From Pseudomonas syringae (GTDB lineage: Bacteria > Pseudomonadota > Gammaproteobacteria > Pseudomonadales > Pseudomonadaceae), in NCBI RefSeq assembly GCF_001698815.1, contig NZ_LGSI01000037.1:64791-128790 (forward strand): a DNA stretch of 64,000 nucleotides. Reading direction: 5' to 3'. A program made the position numbers and the translations under genes. This document shows, piece after piece, positions 34,548 through 43,674 of the stretch; position 1 is the first letter of the stretch; each line of letters begins with the position of its first letter. The notes under the pieces were generated by a model. The model made no database searches. It saw nothing but the letters and a program-made list of their open reading frames with translations, and had not been told where the DNA came from.

Positions 34548-35213
34548 ATGACCTTCGACTATGCCTTTGCCATTTCCACGCTGCCTGCCTTTCTTAAAGC
34601 CGTTGGTGTCACCTTGCAGGTCGGCTTGATCGCGATTCTGACTTCGTTGCTGGTTGCGGTACTCAACGCCGCCATCGCCACGTTTCGCGTGCCGGTGCTG
34701 CATCGACTGGTCCCGCTGTATGTGGAACTGGCGCGCAATACGCCGCTGCTGATTCAGCTGTTCTTCATCTATTTCGCCTTGCCGACGCTGGGGATTCGCG
34801 TTTCCGGCTTTGCCTCGGCGGTGATTGCGATGACCTTCCTTGGCGGCGCATACCTGACCGAAATCCTGCGCGCCGGCATCGAGGCGGTACCCAAGGCGCA
34901 GATCGAATCGGGCCTGTCCATCGGCTTGTCCCGCTGGCAGTTGTTGCGGCACGTGATTTTGCCCCAGGCGGGCATTCTCAGCCTGCCGGCGCTGTTCGCC
35001 AACTTCGTATTCCTGCTCAAGGAAACCACGGTGGTCTCGGCCGTAGCTGTTCCGGAAATCCTCTACACGGCCAAAAGTTATATCGCGCTGTATTACAAAA
35101 CCTACGAAATGCTCGCCGTGATGACCGGCCTGTGCGTGCTGTTGTTCCTGCCGCTGTCGCTGTTGCTGGGCGTTCTGGAAAGGAGGCTCCAGCATGGCCA
35201 GTTCGGGTCTTGA
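34548..35213 (+). CDS. amino-acid ABC transporter permease
   Basis: This 221-residue permease of the HisM/YecS type has YVELARNTPLLIQLFFIYF in the second helix and EAA loop GIEAVPKAQIESGLSIGLSRWQ. AAGG lies seven bases before the ATG. The end overlaps the next permease gene by 20 bases. First gene of a four-gene uptake operon following the Dpp-like system. Confidence 0.9.
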   Translation: MTFDYAFAISTLPAFLKAVGVTLQVGLIAILTSLLVAVLNAAIATFRVPVLHRLVPLYVELARNTPLLIQLFFIYFALPTLGIRVSGFASAVIAMTFLGGAYLTEILRAGIEAVPKAQIESGLSIGLSRWQLLRHVILPQAGILSLPALFANFVFLLKETTVVSAVAVPEILYTAKSYIALYYKTYEMLAVMTGLCVLLFLPLSLLLGVLERRLQHGQFGS

Positions 35214-35853
35214 TTTGTTGTGGGTGTCGGCGCCGCAGCTGCTGACTGGTGCTGGGCGGACGTTGGGTATTTCGCTGCTGGCAATTGTGTTTAGCAGCCT
35301 TGGCGGGTTGGTCTACGGCGTGCTGCGCAGTCTTGGCAAACCTTGGTTCGACATACCGCTGCGCATTTATCTGGAGCTGTTTCGCGCGATCCCGGTATTG
35401 GTCTGGCTGTACCTGTTCTTCTTCGGCTTGCCGATCTTCCTTGGCCTGAGCATTCCGGCGTTCTGGTGCGCGGTGCTGGTCCTGTCGTTGTGGGGCGCCA
35501 GCGAGGTGGGCGAGGTGGTCCGTGGCGGACTGCGTTCGATACCGCGCGGCCAGCGCGAAGCCGGGCTGGCGATTGGACTGGGCTTGCGTCAGCTCTACGG
35601 TCGGGTGCTGTTGCCTCAGGCTCTCAAACGCCTGACGCCACCGGTTATCAACGTCTACACGCGGCTGATCAAGACCAGCTCGCTGGCGGTGCTGATCGGG
35701 GTGATCGACGTCACCAAGGTGGGCCAGCAGATCATCGAGCGCACCTACGAATCGGTGCTGATCTATGGCTTTCTGTTCCTGTTTTTCTTTTTCATCTGCT
35801 ATCCGCTGTCGGCCGCGTCCCGCGTGCTTGAACGGCGCTGGAATCACGCATGA
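35194..35853 (+). CDS. amino-acid ABC transporter permease
   Basis: This 219-residue partner permease has [19 protein letters not shown] and the EAA loop [22 protein letters not shown]. Its stop overlaps the ATPase start by four bases. With the preceding protein it forms the heterodimeric channel of a polar-amino-acid uptake system. Confidence 0.9.
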   Translation: MASSGLDLLWVSAPQLLTGAGRTLGISLLAIVFSSLGGLVYGVLRSLGKPWFDIPLRIYLELFRAIPVLVWLYLFFFGLPIFLGLSIPAFWCAVLVLSLWGASEVGEVVRGGLRSIPRGQREAGLAIGLGLRQLYGRVLLPQALKRLTPPVINVYTRLIKTSSLAVLIGVIDVTKVGQQIIERTYESVLIYGFLFLFFFFICYPLSAASRVLERRWNHA

Positions 35854-36611
35854 GCGCATTGATCGAACTGGCCGGATTCAGCAAGAATTTCGGCGCGACA
35901 CCTGTATTGCAGGACATCGACCTGCAGGTCGCAGAAGGCGAAGTGCTGGTCATCCTTGGCCCCAGCGGTTGCGGTAAAAGCACTTTGCTGCGCTGCCTCA
36001 ACGGCCTGGAATTGGGCCACGCGGGCAACCTGCGGTTCGCCGGGACGGACCTGGCCGCCAATGCCGACTGGCGCAAGGTTCGCCAGCAAATCGGCATGGT
36101 CTTCCAGAGTTATCACCTGTTCCCGCACATGACGGTGCTCGACAACATTCTGCTCGGCCCGGTGCAGGTGCAGAAGCGCGCGCCCAAGGAAGCCCGGCAA
36201 CAGGCCGAAGCGTTGTTGACGCGGGTTGGCCTGGCTGACAAGCGTGATGTCTACCCGCGTGAACTGTCCGGTGGCCAGCAACAGCGCATCGCTATTGTTC
36301 GGGCGTTGTGCATGAACCCCAAAGTCATGCTCTTCGACGAAGTCACCGCCGCCCTCGACCCGGAAATGGTCAAGGAAGTGCTGGAGGTGATCCTCGATCT
36401 TGCCCAGGGCGGGATGACCATGCTGATCGTCACACACGAAATGGCGTTTGCCCGTGCCGTGGCGGATCGAATCCTGTTCATGGACCGCGGCCGTATCGCG
36501 GAACAGAACGACCCCGAAACTTTCTTCAGCGCCCCGCAGACCGCACGAGCGCAGCAGTTCCTGGAGAGGTTTTCCTACGTAGAAAACATGCCCAAAAGGA
36601 AAGCATCGTGA
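35850..36611 (+). CDS. amino-acid ABC transporter ATP-binding protein
   Basis: This 253-residue ATPase has Walker [10 protein letters not shown] near residue 37, Q-loop [12 protein letters not shown], signature LSGGQQQR and Walker [12 protein letters not shown]. Here the usual P after DE is V, a variation also seen in functional members. It overlaps both neighbours by four bases. Confidence 0.92.
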   Translation: MSALIELAGFSKNFGATPVLQDIDLQVAEGEVLVILGPSGCGKSTLLRCLNGLELGHAGNLRFAGTDLAANADWRKVRQQIGMVFQSYHLFPHMTVLDNILLGPVQVQKRAPKEARQQAEALLTRVGLADKRDVYPRELSGGQQQRIAIVRALCMNPKVMLFDEVTAALDPEMVKEVLEVILDLAQGGMTMLIVTHEMAFARAVADRILFMDRGRIAEQNDPETFFSAPQTARAQQFLERFSYVENMPKRKAS

Positions 36612-37480
36612 GTTTTAAAACTGCCCTGGTTGTACCTCTGATTGCCCTCGGTCTGTTGACCGGTTGCGACAAACCCGCAGAACCCAAGCCCTCGGCGCAG
36701 GCCAAGCCTGTCGCTGCGGCAAGCTATCTGGACATCATCAAGAAACGCGACAAATTGATTGTCGGCGTGTTCAGCGACAAGCCGCCGTTCGGCTTCGTCA
36801 ACGAACAGGGTGAATACGTCGGGTTCGACACTGATCTTGGCAAGCGCTTCGCCAAGGATTTGCTGGGCGATGAAAAGAAGATCGAGTTTGTGGTGGTTGA
36901 ACCGGCCAGCCGTATCCCGTTCCTGCAAAGCGACAAGGTCGACCTGATTCTGGCCAACATGACCGTGACTCCGGAGCGTCGCGAAGCGGTGGAGTTCACC
37001 AACCCGAATCTGCGCGTTGCCGTGCAGGCGTTGGTACCTGAGGCCAGTTCGGTAAAAGTCCTTGATGATCTGGCGAGCAAAACCACTATCGTCACCACTG
37101 GCACTACGGCCGATATCTGGCTGACGAAAAATCACCCGGACTGGAAGGTGCTGAAGTTCGAGAAGAACTCCGAGTCTCTTCAGGCCCTGGCCAACGGTCG
37201 CGGTGATGCGTATGCCCAGGACAATCTGGTGTTGTTCAGCTGGGCGAAGAAAAACCCCGGTTATCGCGTGCTGGAACAGAAGCTGGGCGACGAAGCACCG
37301 ATCGCCCCGGCAGTGAAGAAAGGCAACATCGAACTGCGCGACTGGGTCAACGCGGAGCTTGCCAAACTGGGCGAAGAGAAATACCTGCTCAAGCTCTACG
37401 ACCAGTACGTGCGCAAGGAACTGGCTGACGGCACCGATCCTTCAGCGGTAATAGTTGAAGGCGGTAGCTGGAAGCCTTAA
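36608..37480 (+). CDS. amino-acid ABC substrate-binding lipoprotein
   Basis: This 290-residue protein uses a GTG start at 36608 that overlaps the ATPase stop. The lipobox LLTGC puts the acylated cysteine near residue 20, so it is a lipoprotein rather than a soluble periplasmic protein. Type II binding fold: [50 protein letters not shown]. Cystine-, glutamate- or glutamine-type cargo is typical; the cargo is unknown here. Confidence 0.9.
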   Translation: MSFKTALVVPLIALGLLTGCDKPAEPKPSAQAKPVAAASYLDIIKKRDKLIVGVFSDKPPFGFVNEQGEYVGFDTDLGKRFAKDLLGDEKKIEFVVVEPASRIPFLQSDKVDLILANMTVTPERREAVEFTNPNLRVAVQALVPEASSVKVLDDLASKTTIVTTGTTADIWLTKNHPDWKVLKFEKNSESLQALANGRGDAYAQDNLVLFSWAKKNPGYRVLEQKLGDEAPIAPAVKKGNIELRDWVNAELAKLGEEKYLLKLYDQYVRKELADGTDPSAVIVEGGSWKP

Positions 37481-37488
37481 CAGGATCT

Positions 37489-37540
37489 GTAGGACCGGCT
37501 TCCACCAGGAGAACACCCTCCCGGCTAAAGCCGGTCCTAC
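37489..37540 (+). terminator. REP-like hairpin after the amino-acid ABC operon
   Basis: GTAGGACCGGCT (37489-37500) pairs with AGCCGGTCCTAC (37529-37540) directly after the last gene. This is a short dispersed palindrome of Pseudomonas that probably also marks the transcript 3' end. Confidence 0.6.
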
Positions 37541-37760
37541 GTAATGCTCCCCGCTTCAAGTCTTGTCTAGTGCGTAGATATCTGTTAACAATCACAATAA
37601 GCGCTTATCTCGCGGTAACTTAGTCATTGTAAGTAGTTAGCTGGCTAATAACTTATAGTTGACGTCAATTCTTAACTTTTTCCATCCACTTAAGTTCGCC
37701 CATGACCCGCCGATAGTCAGCATAGAGTTCAATGGTTTTTGCTATCGCTGAGGGTACGTC

Positions 37761-39074
37761 ATGTTCAATAAACTTCTAAAAAACGAACTGGCAGCCAGGA
37801 CGGCCGAGGTTGTGGAGTTCAAAGGACTGATTGCGGCACTTGAACGTTCGATGGCAGTGGTGGAGTTCGACCTGACCGGTAAAGTGCTACGCGCCAACGA
37901 CAATTTTCTGAAAGCCATGGGCTATAGCGAGGATGAGTTGCTGAGCAAGTCCCACCAGGACTTTTGTTTGCCGACCCTGACGCGCAGCAAGGAGTACAGC
38001 GAGTTCTGGGCGCAGCTCAGGGCCGGCAAGTTTGTTTCGGGTACCTTCCAGCGTGTCACCGGCCGGGGGCAGAACATTTGGCTTGAGGCCAGCTACAACC
38101 CGGTAACGGATGAACGGGGCCAGGTGTTGAAGGTGGTCAAGTACGCGCTGGACATCACCGCCAAGGTGAGCCAGGAAGCCGAAACCCGTAGCAAACTGGC
38201 CGCCCTTGATCGGGCCATGGCGGTCGTGGAGTTTGATCTGAGCGGTAATGTTCTGGTCGCCAATGACAATTTCCTGAAAGTGATGGGTTATGGGGCGGCT
38301 GAACTCAAGGGCAAGCAACACCGCCTGTTCTGCGAGCCGAGTCTGGTCAACAGTGCCGAGTACAGTGACTTCTGGCGTCGACTGAATGCGGGTGAGTTTT
38401 TCAGCGGGCAATTCAAGCGACTCGCGAAGAATGGTCGCGTGGTCTGGCTGGAAGCCTCTTACAATCCGGTGTATGACGCGGACGGCAAACTCTACAAGAT
38501 CGTAAAGTTTGCCAGCGACATCAGTGATCGGGTCGAAAAGTTCGAGTCCGATTCCCGTGGCGCATCCCGCGCTTACCACATTTCCGCCGAGACGGAAAAA
38601 GTCGCCGAGCACGGCGCCGAAGTCATTCAGCAGACCGCTCGGGAAATGCGCCAGATTGCCGACAATATCGGCGCTTCGGCCCGACTGGTTGGCCAACTGG
38701 GTGAACGCTCCGAGCAGATCACGGCAATCGTCAACACCATTCGCGGCATCGCCGATCAGACCAACTTGCTGGCCCTCAACGCCGCCATCGAGGCTGCGAG
38801 GGCTGGAGATCAGGGCCGGGGGTTTGCGGTGGTGGCCGATGAAGTCCGGCAACTGGCCGGGCGCACCAGCCGCTCGACGGCGGAGATTGCCGAGATGATC
38901 GGCATGATCCTGACCGAAACCCGTGATGCGGTCGCCAGCATGGACGCCACTCAGGAGGGCGCGCAACGCGGCGTCAGCCTCGCTGATCAGGCCGGGACGG
39001 TTATCCTGCAAATCCGCACGGGGACCAGTGATGCCGTGCAAGCGGTCAGCATGTTCGCGTCCAGTCATGACTGA
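37761..39074 (+). CDS. soluble PAS-PAS methyl-accepting chemotaxis protein, BdlA-like
   Basis: This 437-residue protein has no signal peptide or membrane helix. Two similar PAS domains (about residues 25-135 and 147-257; both start [10 protein letters not shown] or [10 protein letters not shown] and contain ANDNFLK) precede an MCP signalling domain. The conserved hairpin tip is [27 protein letters not shown] only in pattern, near 325-350. The architecture and length resemble P. aeruginosa BdlA (biofilm dispersion) and aerotaxis sensors. The PAS pair may bind haem or flavin. It is monocistronic after an AT-rich gap. Confidence 0.88.
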   Translation: MFNKLLKNELAARTAEVVEFKGLIAALERSMAVVEFDLTGKVLRANDNFLKAMGYSEDELLSKSHQDFCLPTLTRSKEYSEFWAQLRAGKFVSGTFQRVTGRGQNIWLEASYNPVTDERGQVLKVVKYALDITAKVSQEAETRSKLAALDRAMAVVEFDLSGNVLVANDNFLKVMGYGAAELKGKQHRLFCEPSLVNSAEYSDFWRRLNAGEFFSGQFKRLAKNGRVVWLEASYNPVYDADGKLYKIVKFASDISDRVEKFESDSRGASRAYHISAETEKVAEHGAEVIQQTAREMRQIADNIGASARLVGQLGERSEQITAIVNTIRGIADQTNLLALNAAIEAARAGDQGRGFAVVADEVRQLAGRTSRSTAEIAEMIGMILTETRDAVASMDATQEGAQRGVSLADQAGTVILQIRTGTSDAVQAVSMFASSHD

Positions 39075-39166
39075 TCAGAGGCTGTCCCTGGCAAAGACTG
39101 AACTCGATCATTGAAAAGCAGGTTGTCTGCGAATGAATGGTTTATCTACGGATAAGCCTTGTATTC

Positions 39167-39197
39167 GGATGGTCGGCGGCATGGCCTTCGACCATCC
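39167..39197. other. perfect 9-bp inverted repeat upstream of the diiron protein gene
   Basis: GGATGGTCG and CGACCATCC flank 13 bases in the 260-base gap between the chemoreceptor and the haem-oxygenase-like gene. There is no U-tract. It could be a terminator remnant or an operator. The rest of the gap shows nothing clear; an open frame from 39133 looks non-coding by codon use. Confidence 0.4.
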
Positions 39198-39334
39198 ATC
39201 TGGACCCCATCCAGGAGCGGTGAATTTTCCAAACGGCCAGTACTCCTTCTTACAACGACTTAAAGAAGCGCTTTCGCGTGAGTATTTGCGCGTGAGCATG
39301 TCTTGCTTGTATCAGGAACTGCCAGGAAGTATTT

Positions 39335-40786
39335 ATGACCTCTCTTCAAATGCCGACAGAGTCTGCTTTCTCTCAGCCTCATCGAACTGTGCAAAGTTAT
39401 TACAAAGCGACCTATGACGCGCTGATGCACAGTCCGTTGCTGCAGGATGATCCTCAGGCTGCGGCCTTTTTACGCCAACAGCTGCAACTCGCCGACATGC
39501 AGCCCTGTCATCTGCCCGCCGAGCCTGAACACCTTGAGCAGTGGATCGCGGAAGGTGTGGGCAAAGTCGCCGAGCACTATTCGGCGTATCTGGACCAACG
39601 TCGCGCCGGGTCGCCGCGCCGGTTTTTTACCAACAAGGCCCACGCGATGTATTTTCTGCAACATGTTGCGCCGACCAAACGGGTCGATGGGGCATGGCTG
39701 TACGGGTTGCTGCCGCATTGGGCCGATTACCGGTTTCATGGGTTGATCCGCACCTATCTCGAAGAACTGGGCGATGGCGATGCGGCGCTGAACCACGTTT
39801 CGCTGTATCAGAAACTTCTGGCGGACCTGGAATGCGATCTAAGCGACGGGCTCGATGACGAAGCTTATCTGCAAGGGGCCATTCAGTTGGCACTGGGCAA
39901 TCAGGCCAGGCAATTTCTGCCGGAGGTGATCGGGTACAACCTGGGCTATGAACAACTTCCGTTGCACTTGCTGATCACCTCGTTCGAGCTGAACGAACTG
40001 GGTATCGATCCGTACTATTTCACGCTGCACATCACCATCGACAATGCCAGCACCGGCCACGCTCGCAAGGCGGCGCAAAGCGTCCTGGCCTTGCTGCCCA
40101 TGGGCGAGCAGCGCGACGATTTCTATCAGCGCATTGCCAACGGCTACCGACTCAACGAATTGGGGGCTGGCACCACAGCCGTGATCCAGGCGTTTGATCT
40201 GGAGCAGGAATTGATCGCACTGTTGGAGCGCAAGCGCACCTTTGGCCAGCACATGCATTCGGACTATTGCCGCCTGGATGGCAAGACCGTCAACCAGTGG
40301 CTGGCGGAGCCGGACCAGATGGGGGAGTTTCTTGCGGTGCTGGAAAATCGCGGCTGGATAAAACGCCATCAGGATCCGACCGAAAGTCGCTTCTGGCAGC
40401 TGATCGAAGGCGCGGGTGCGGCCATGTTCGGGGTGTTCAATGCTTATGAAAAGCAGGTGCTGCATGACTGGATCGCGGGCGACTGGTCAGCCACTGCGGT
40501 GCAGTCGACCTCCAGCAAGCGAACTCCGGATGCATTCCGGGCACGCTTCAGGTCGGCGCCGCGCAACGATGGTCTGCGCACGGCCGACCAGCACACGCGG
40601 CTCGAAGATGTCGATCCCGATGTCAGCGGCTTGCTGGCCGATCTCAACAACGCCACGGCGGCGCAGAAGATGCAGGTCCTGATCGAGCGCATGTCGCCCG
40701 CCAGGCACGCGACTCCCGCCGGACTGTTTGCGACCAAACGCTATGTCGAAGCCATGGCTGAGCGTCTGACGGGAGAGCGAGCATGA
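39335..40786 (+). CDS. haem-oxygenase-like iron-containing redox enzyme family protein
   Basis: This is a 483-residue cytoplasmic protein. The middle (about 90-300) resembles haem-oxygenase-like diiron proteins. Metal-ligand candidates are H232, D236 and H242 in YFTLHITIDNASTGH; an upstream glutamate pair is likely in the SFELNELG and YLEELGDGD helices. The C-terminal part from 300 is a separate region of unknown role. Relatives catalyse oxygen-dependent chemistry on amino acids or fatty acids. Its stop overlaps the methyltransferase start by four bases, so the two probably act together. Confidence 0.75.
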   Translation: MTSLQMPTESAFSQPHRTVQSYYKATYDALMHSPLLQDDPQAAAFLRQQLQLADMQPCHLPAEPEHLEQWIAEGVGKVAEHYSAYLDQRRAGSPRRFFTNKAHAMYFLQHVAPTKRVDGAWLYGLLPHWADYRFHGLIRTYLEELGDGDAALNHVSLYQKLLADLECDLSDGLDDEAYLQGAIQLALGNQARQFLPEVIGYNLGYEQLPLHLLITSFELNELGIDPYYFTLHITIDNASTGHARKAAQSVLALLPMGEQRDDFYQRIANGYRLNELGAGTTAVIQAFDLEQELIALLERKRTFGQHMHSDYCRLDGKTVNQWLAEPDQMGEFLAVLENRGWIKRHQDPTESRFWQLIEGAGAAMFGVFNAYEKQVLHDWIAGDWSATAVQSTSSKRTPDAFRARFRSAPRNDGLRTADQHTRLEDVDPDVSGLLADLNNATAAQKMQVLIERMSPARHATPAGLFATKRYVEAMAERLTGERA

Positions 40787-41763
40787 ACGCCAACCAGGCT
40801 TTTGCGATTGATACGTCGGACATTCGGCTCCAGCGCTCTTCCCATGACGCGCTGGTGAAGCTCGGGCAAGGCCTCGTTGCCGACGGTTACCGCTTTATCA
40901 CGCCTACGCCGCTGACCCATCAACGGGTCAACGCGCGCGCAGGCAATCAGCTGGCGTCCTCGCTGCGGGATGTGTTCGGCTGGAGCCGGCCGTTTCCGGA
41001 AACGTTGTTGCCGGCCGACGAACTGAACGAGTTGCTGGCTGCCGGTATTGTTGCCGCCCACGCGCGCGGCTTCATCAGTCGCGTCAGGTGGTCGAGCCTG
41101 GGAGATTTGTCGCTGGCGCATTCGGCGTTTCCGACCACGGACGAGGACTCGGTGTTCTTCGGCCCGGATACCTACCGTTTCGCGCAGTCGATTCGCGACC
41201 AGTTGAGCAGGACTTTCACGCCCATCAGGCGCGCCGTGGACATCGGCTGCGGCAGCGGCGCGGGCGCGCTGGTGATCGCCCGCGCACAGCCTCACGCTCA
41301 AGTGTTCGCCGTGGATATCAATCCCAAGGCGCTGCACTTTGCCCAGGTCAATGCCCAGGTAGCCGGGATCGACAACGTTGAATGCCTGGAGAGTGACATT
41401 CTGCGCGGCGTGAACGGTGAGTTCGATCTGATTATCGCCAACCCGCCCTACATGAAGGACGCGCGCCAGCGGGCATATCGCCACGGTGGCGATGCGCTGG
41501 GTGCTGATCTGTCGGTGCGAATCCTGCGCGAGTCTTTGCCGCGGCTGGCGGTGGGTGGCGCGTTGGTGCTGTACACCGGCGTGGCAATGGTCGACGGCGC
41601 GGATCCGTTCCTGGCTGCGGTGGCAGATGATATTGCCGGTCCAGCGTGGGCCTGGACCTATCGGGAGATTGATCCGGATGTCTTCGGCGAAGAATTGCTC
41701 GAGGATGGCTATCGGGACGTGGAGCGGATTGCAGCGGTGGAATTGGTGGTGCGCCGGGTCTGA
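40783..41763 (+). CDS. class I SAM-dependent methyltransferase (HemK-like NPPY motif)
   Basis: This 326-residue enzyme has the SAM motif DIGCGSGAGALVIA, acidic VFAVDINPKAL and NPPY at residues 220-223. NPPY marks methylation of an amide or amine nitrogen (protein glutamine, RNA or small molecule). The N-terminal 140 residues are a family-specific region, not a PrmC-type helical domain. Translational coupling to the diiron protein suggests a common pathway. Confidence 0.82.
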   Translation: MNANQAFAIDTSDIRLQRSSHDALVKLGQGLVADGYRFITPTPLTHQRVNARAGNQLASSLRDVFGWSRPFPETLLPADELNELLAAGIVAAHARGFISRVRWSSLGDLSLAHSAFPTTDEDSVFFGPDTYRFAQSIRDQLSRTFTPIRRAVDIGCGSGAGALVIARAQPHAQVFAVDINPKALHFAQVNAQVAGIDNVECLESDILRGVNGEFDLIIANPPYMKDARQRAYRHGGDALGADLSVRILRESLPRLAVGGALVLYTGVAMVDGADPFLAAVADDIAGPAWAWTYREIDPDVFGEELLEDGYRDVERIAAVELVVRRV

Positions 41764-41779
41764 TGACTCGGTGGCTTGA

Positions 41780-41808
41780 GAAAAGCCCGTTCACGCGACC
41801 GGGCTTTT
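41780..41808. terminator. bidirectional intrinsic terminator
   Basis: GAAAAGCCCG and CCGGGCTTTT form a strong stem with A and T runs on both sides. It lies between the convergent methyltransferase gene and the gene ending at 41823. Confidence 0.8.
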
Positions 41809-41822
41809 GCGTTTCAGGACGG

Positions 41823-42515
41823 TCAGGCGATGCTGTAACCGTCAAACGCCTTCTGCTGCTGCAAGGCGGTAATGATATTTTTGCGCGTCACCGGCAACTC
41901 GTTGCCTTCGTTATCAACGAAGGTTTCGCTTTCCAGCTCCGCCTCGTCGCCTTCGCCAACAAAGCTGAAGCCCAGGAATTCGAAGGCTTCACGGTCGACG
42001 TTCGGCCGGGAGCGCGGCGTACGCATCGGCAGGCTGACAGTGATGCCATCCTTGCTGATGGAAAACACTTCGACGTCCTTCTTGGCCCGGGCGACCTTGC
42101 TTTTGCCGGTACCCGGATTGCTGATGGCCTGATGGGTCTGGTTCAGCACCTTGAGCGCCAGGCTATACACCAGTTCCTGAAACGCCGGGTCATCCTTGTA
42201 GCTGAACAGGATGCGACTGATAGAGAACCGCGTGCTCAAATCCGCCAGAGCCGCGCTGTCGGACGCCTCGGCGTCCTTGAGCTGCTTGAGTTCGCCCATC
42301 AACTCGTAGGCCTTGTCGTCGTCAAGACTGTCCTGAGCTTGGCGAATTGCGGCTCGTAGCTGACGAATCTGATCGCTTTCCTTGGCGCTCTGGAAGGTAT
42401 CAAGCACCATTTCGCTGATGATCTTGGCCTGAGGCACGTGTTGGGAAAGGCTGATGGCATCTTCGTAAGCGAGCTTGGAGGAGGTCACGGCGTGTTCTGT
42501 ATGGGAATCAGGCAT
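41823..42515 (-). CDS. conserved-type hypothetical protein (230 aa)
   Basis: A soluble, acidic 230-residue protein with no signal peptide. Residues 40-100 are helical and charged (QIRQLRAAIRQAQDSLDDDK). A middle stretch is rich in Lys (GTGKSKVARAKKDVEVF), and the C-terminal end TRKNIITALQQQKAFDGYSIA minus its last residue looks like a small helical cap. I do not recognise a family. Codon use is normal for the genome. It is divergent from the small acidic protein gene at 42775. Confidence 0.65.
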   Translation of the reverse strand: MPDSHTEHAVTSSKLAYEDAISLSQHVPQAKIISEMVLDTFQSAKESDQIRQLRAAIRQAQDSLDDDKAYELMGELKQLKDAEASDSAALADLSTRFSISRILFSYKDDPAFQELVYSLALKVLNQTHQAISNPGTGKSKVARAKKDVEVFSISKDGITVSLPMRTPRSRPNVDREAFEFLGFSFVGEGDEAELESETFVDNEGNELPVTRKNIITALQQQKAFDGYSIA

Positions 42516-42774
42516 TGAATTTCACTATTTCGTTAACCGGGTTTGAGGCGCGAAAGGCATTGAGCTTTTCGGGGCGCCTAATCTAGTGGACGAGGGCGCT
42601 GTTGTCACGAGCCAATAGCCCGGAGGTTGATTCATGGCCGTCATCCGGGACCAAGGCGGCATATTCAGGGTCGATTTACACTTTTATCCTGTCACTGGCG
42701 ATCCTTGGCTTGTTTTCTTGCGCCGTCCTGTTGATCATTCCGCTCACGGCTATTTAGTAAAGAGATTAAGTGAC

Positions 42775-43152
42775 ATGAGTATGGGACTGACTGAAGAAGA
42801 CATGCGCCGGGCGCTGGGCCTTGATGAGCCAGCCAAGCCCGCCGAGCAACCTGAGCCGGTAATCGAGTTCGACCTCGAACCGACCGTTGCGCCGGAACCT
42901 GAACCCGAGTTCATCATCGCGCCGCCTGAGGCCGAGGTTAAGCCTGAAGCCGTGCGTCCGAAAGCCAAGCGTGTATCACCCGCACTTCGGGTCACCATGC
43001 GCTGCACCAAGGTCTTCGAAGGCGAAGAGACGATGTTCGTGTACGACGCCAAGACCCTGAGCACCTTCGATGCCGAGCAGGAAGCGAAGAAGGCAGCGGC
43101 CAAGGAAAAATTCAAGTATTTCGAAGTGATATCGGTCAAGCGCGTGGAGTGA
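42775..43152 (+). CDS. small acidic hypothetical protein with Pro/Glu-rich linker
   Basis: A 125-residue protein beginning MSMGLTEEDMRRALGL. The middle is a Pro/Glu-rich linker (PEPEPEFIIAPPEAEVKPEA). The C-terminal domain LRVTMRCTKVFEGEETMFVYD looks folded. Function unknown. An in-frame ATG at 42634 with GGAGG seven bases upstream would add 47 residues, but that stretch uses many codons rare in this genome (ATA, AGG, AGA, TTA, GTA), so I read it as a leader. If real, the protein has 172 residues. Confidence 0.6.
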   Translation: MSMGLTEEDMRRALGLDEPAKPAEQPEPVIEFDLEPTVAPEPEPEFIIAPPEAEVKPEAVRPKAKRVSPALRVTMRCTKVFEGEETMFVYDAKTLSTFDAEQEAKKAAAKEKFKYFEVISVKRVE

Positions 43153-43164
43153 GGGTGATAACAC

Positions 43165-43258
43165 TGTGGGACCGGATTTATCCGGGAAAAGGCCATCGCT
43201 CACGCCGTAAATCTGTGTCGCCGCCACGAACGCCTCGCGAATAAATTCGCTCCTACAG
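43165..43258. repeat. REP-like inverted pair
   Basis: TGTGGGACCGGATTTATCCG at 43165 and GCGAATAAATTCGCTCCTAC ending near 43257 are variant short Pseudomonas palindromes. They follow the small acidic protein gene. Confidence 0.7.
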
Positions 43259-43259
43259 T

Positions 43260-43600
43260 TGAGATGCGGTCCACACAGATTCAACGCCGCTTTGGCTTTG
43301 TTCTTGATCTTGATCTTAAGCGCCCCGTCAAACCACGCCGGCCGAAATCCGATGTTGATTTGGAGGATAAACCGGCAGGACGCCGGTTTAGCCGCACTGG
43401 GCCAGGGATGGCCCTTTGCGGCGACCCTCCACATCAATGTCGGATTACGGGCATGCCGAGCCAAAGCGAGGGACCGAGTGGTGGGGCAAGAGCGCTTTGG
43501 TTACTTTCGCGCTTTTCGAAAGTGACGCGCCGTAAGGGCGCAACCCTAAGTAGCCGTTACCGAAGCAATGGATATGTACGCACGCATCCTGTGGAAGCGA
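43260..43600. repeat. dispersed structured repeat element with a three-way junction
   Basis: This part of the 522-base gap between genes at 43152 and 43675 holds no credible gene. Bases 43346-43366 pair with 43427-43447 (20 of 21, two as G-U). The enclosed part forms two perfect hairpins, 43369-43389 and 43391-43422. A further hairpin ACTTTCG/CGAAAGT is at 43503-43523. From memory this unit is a widely dispersed intergenic repeat in P. fluorescens-group genomes. Half a REP (43640-43664) follows. Short open frames here are not coding. Confidence 0.65.
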
Positions 43601-43639
43601 GCTTTAACCACTACAGAAACTATGGGCAGTGCCGACATG

Positions 43640-43664
43640 TTCGTGGGCAAGCCTCGCTCCAACG
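43640..43664. repeat. single (half) REP element
   Basis: GTGGGCAAGCCTCGCTCCAA is one arm of the standard REP without its inverse partner, just before the end of the DJ-1/PfpI gene. Confidence 0.75.
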
Positions 43665-43674
43665 GACTTCGCGC

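Noticed and set aside
39133..39417. 94-codon open frame between the chemoreceptor and the diiron protein
   Set aside because: It overlaps the start of the diiron protein gene in another frame, has poor codon use for this genome and contains a perfect inverted repeat typical of non-coding DNA.
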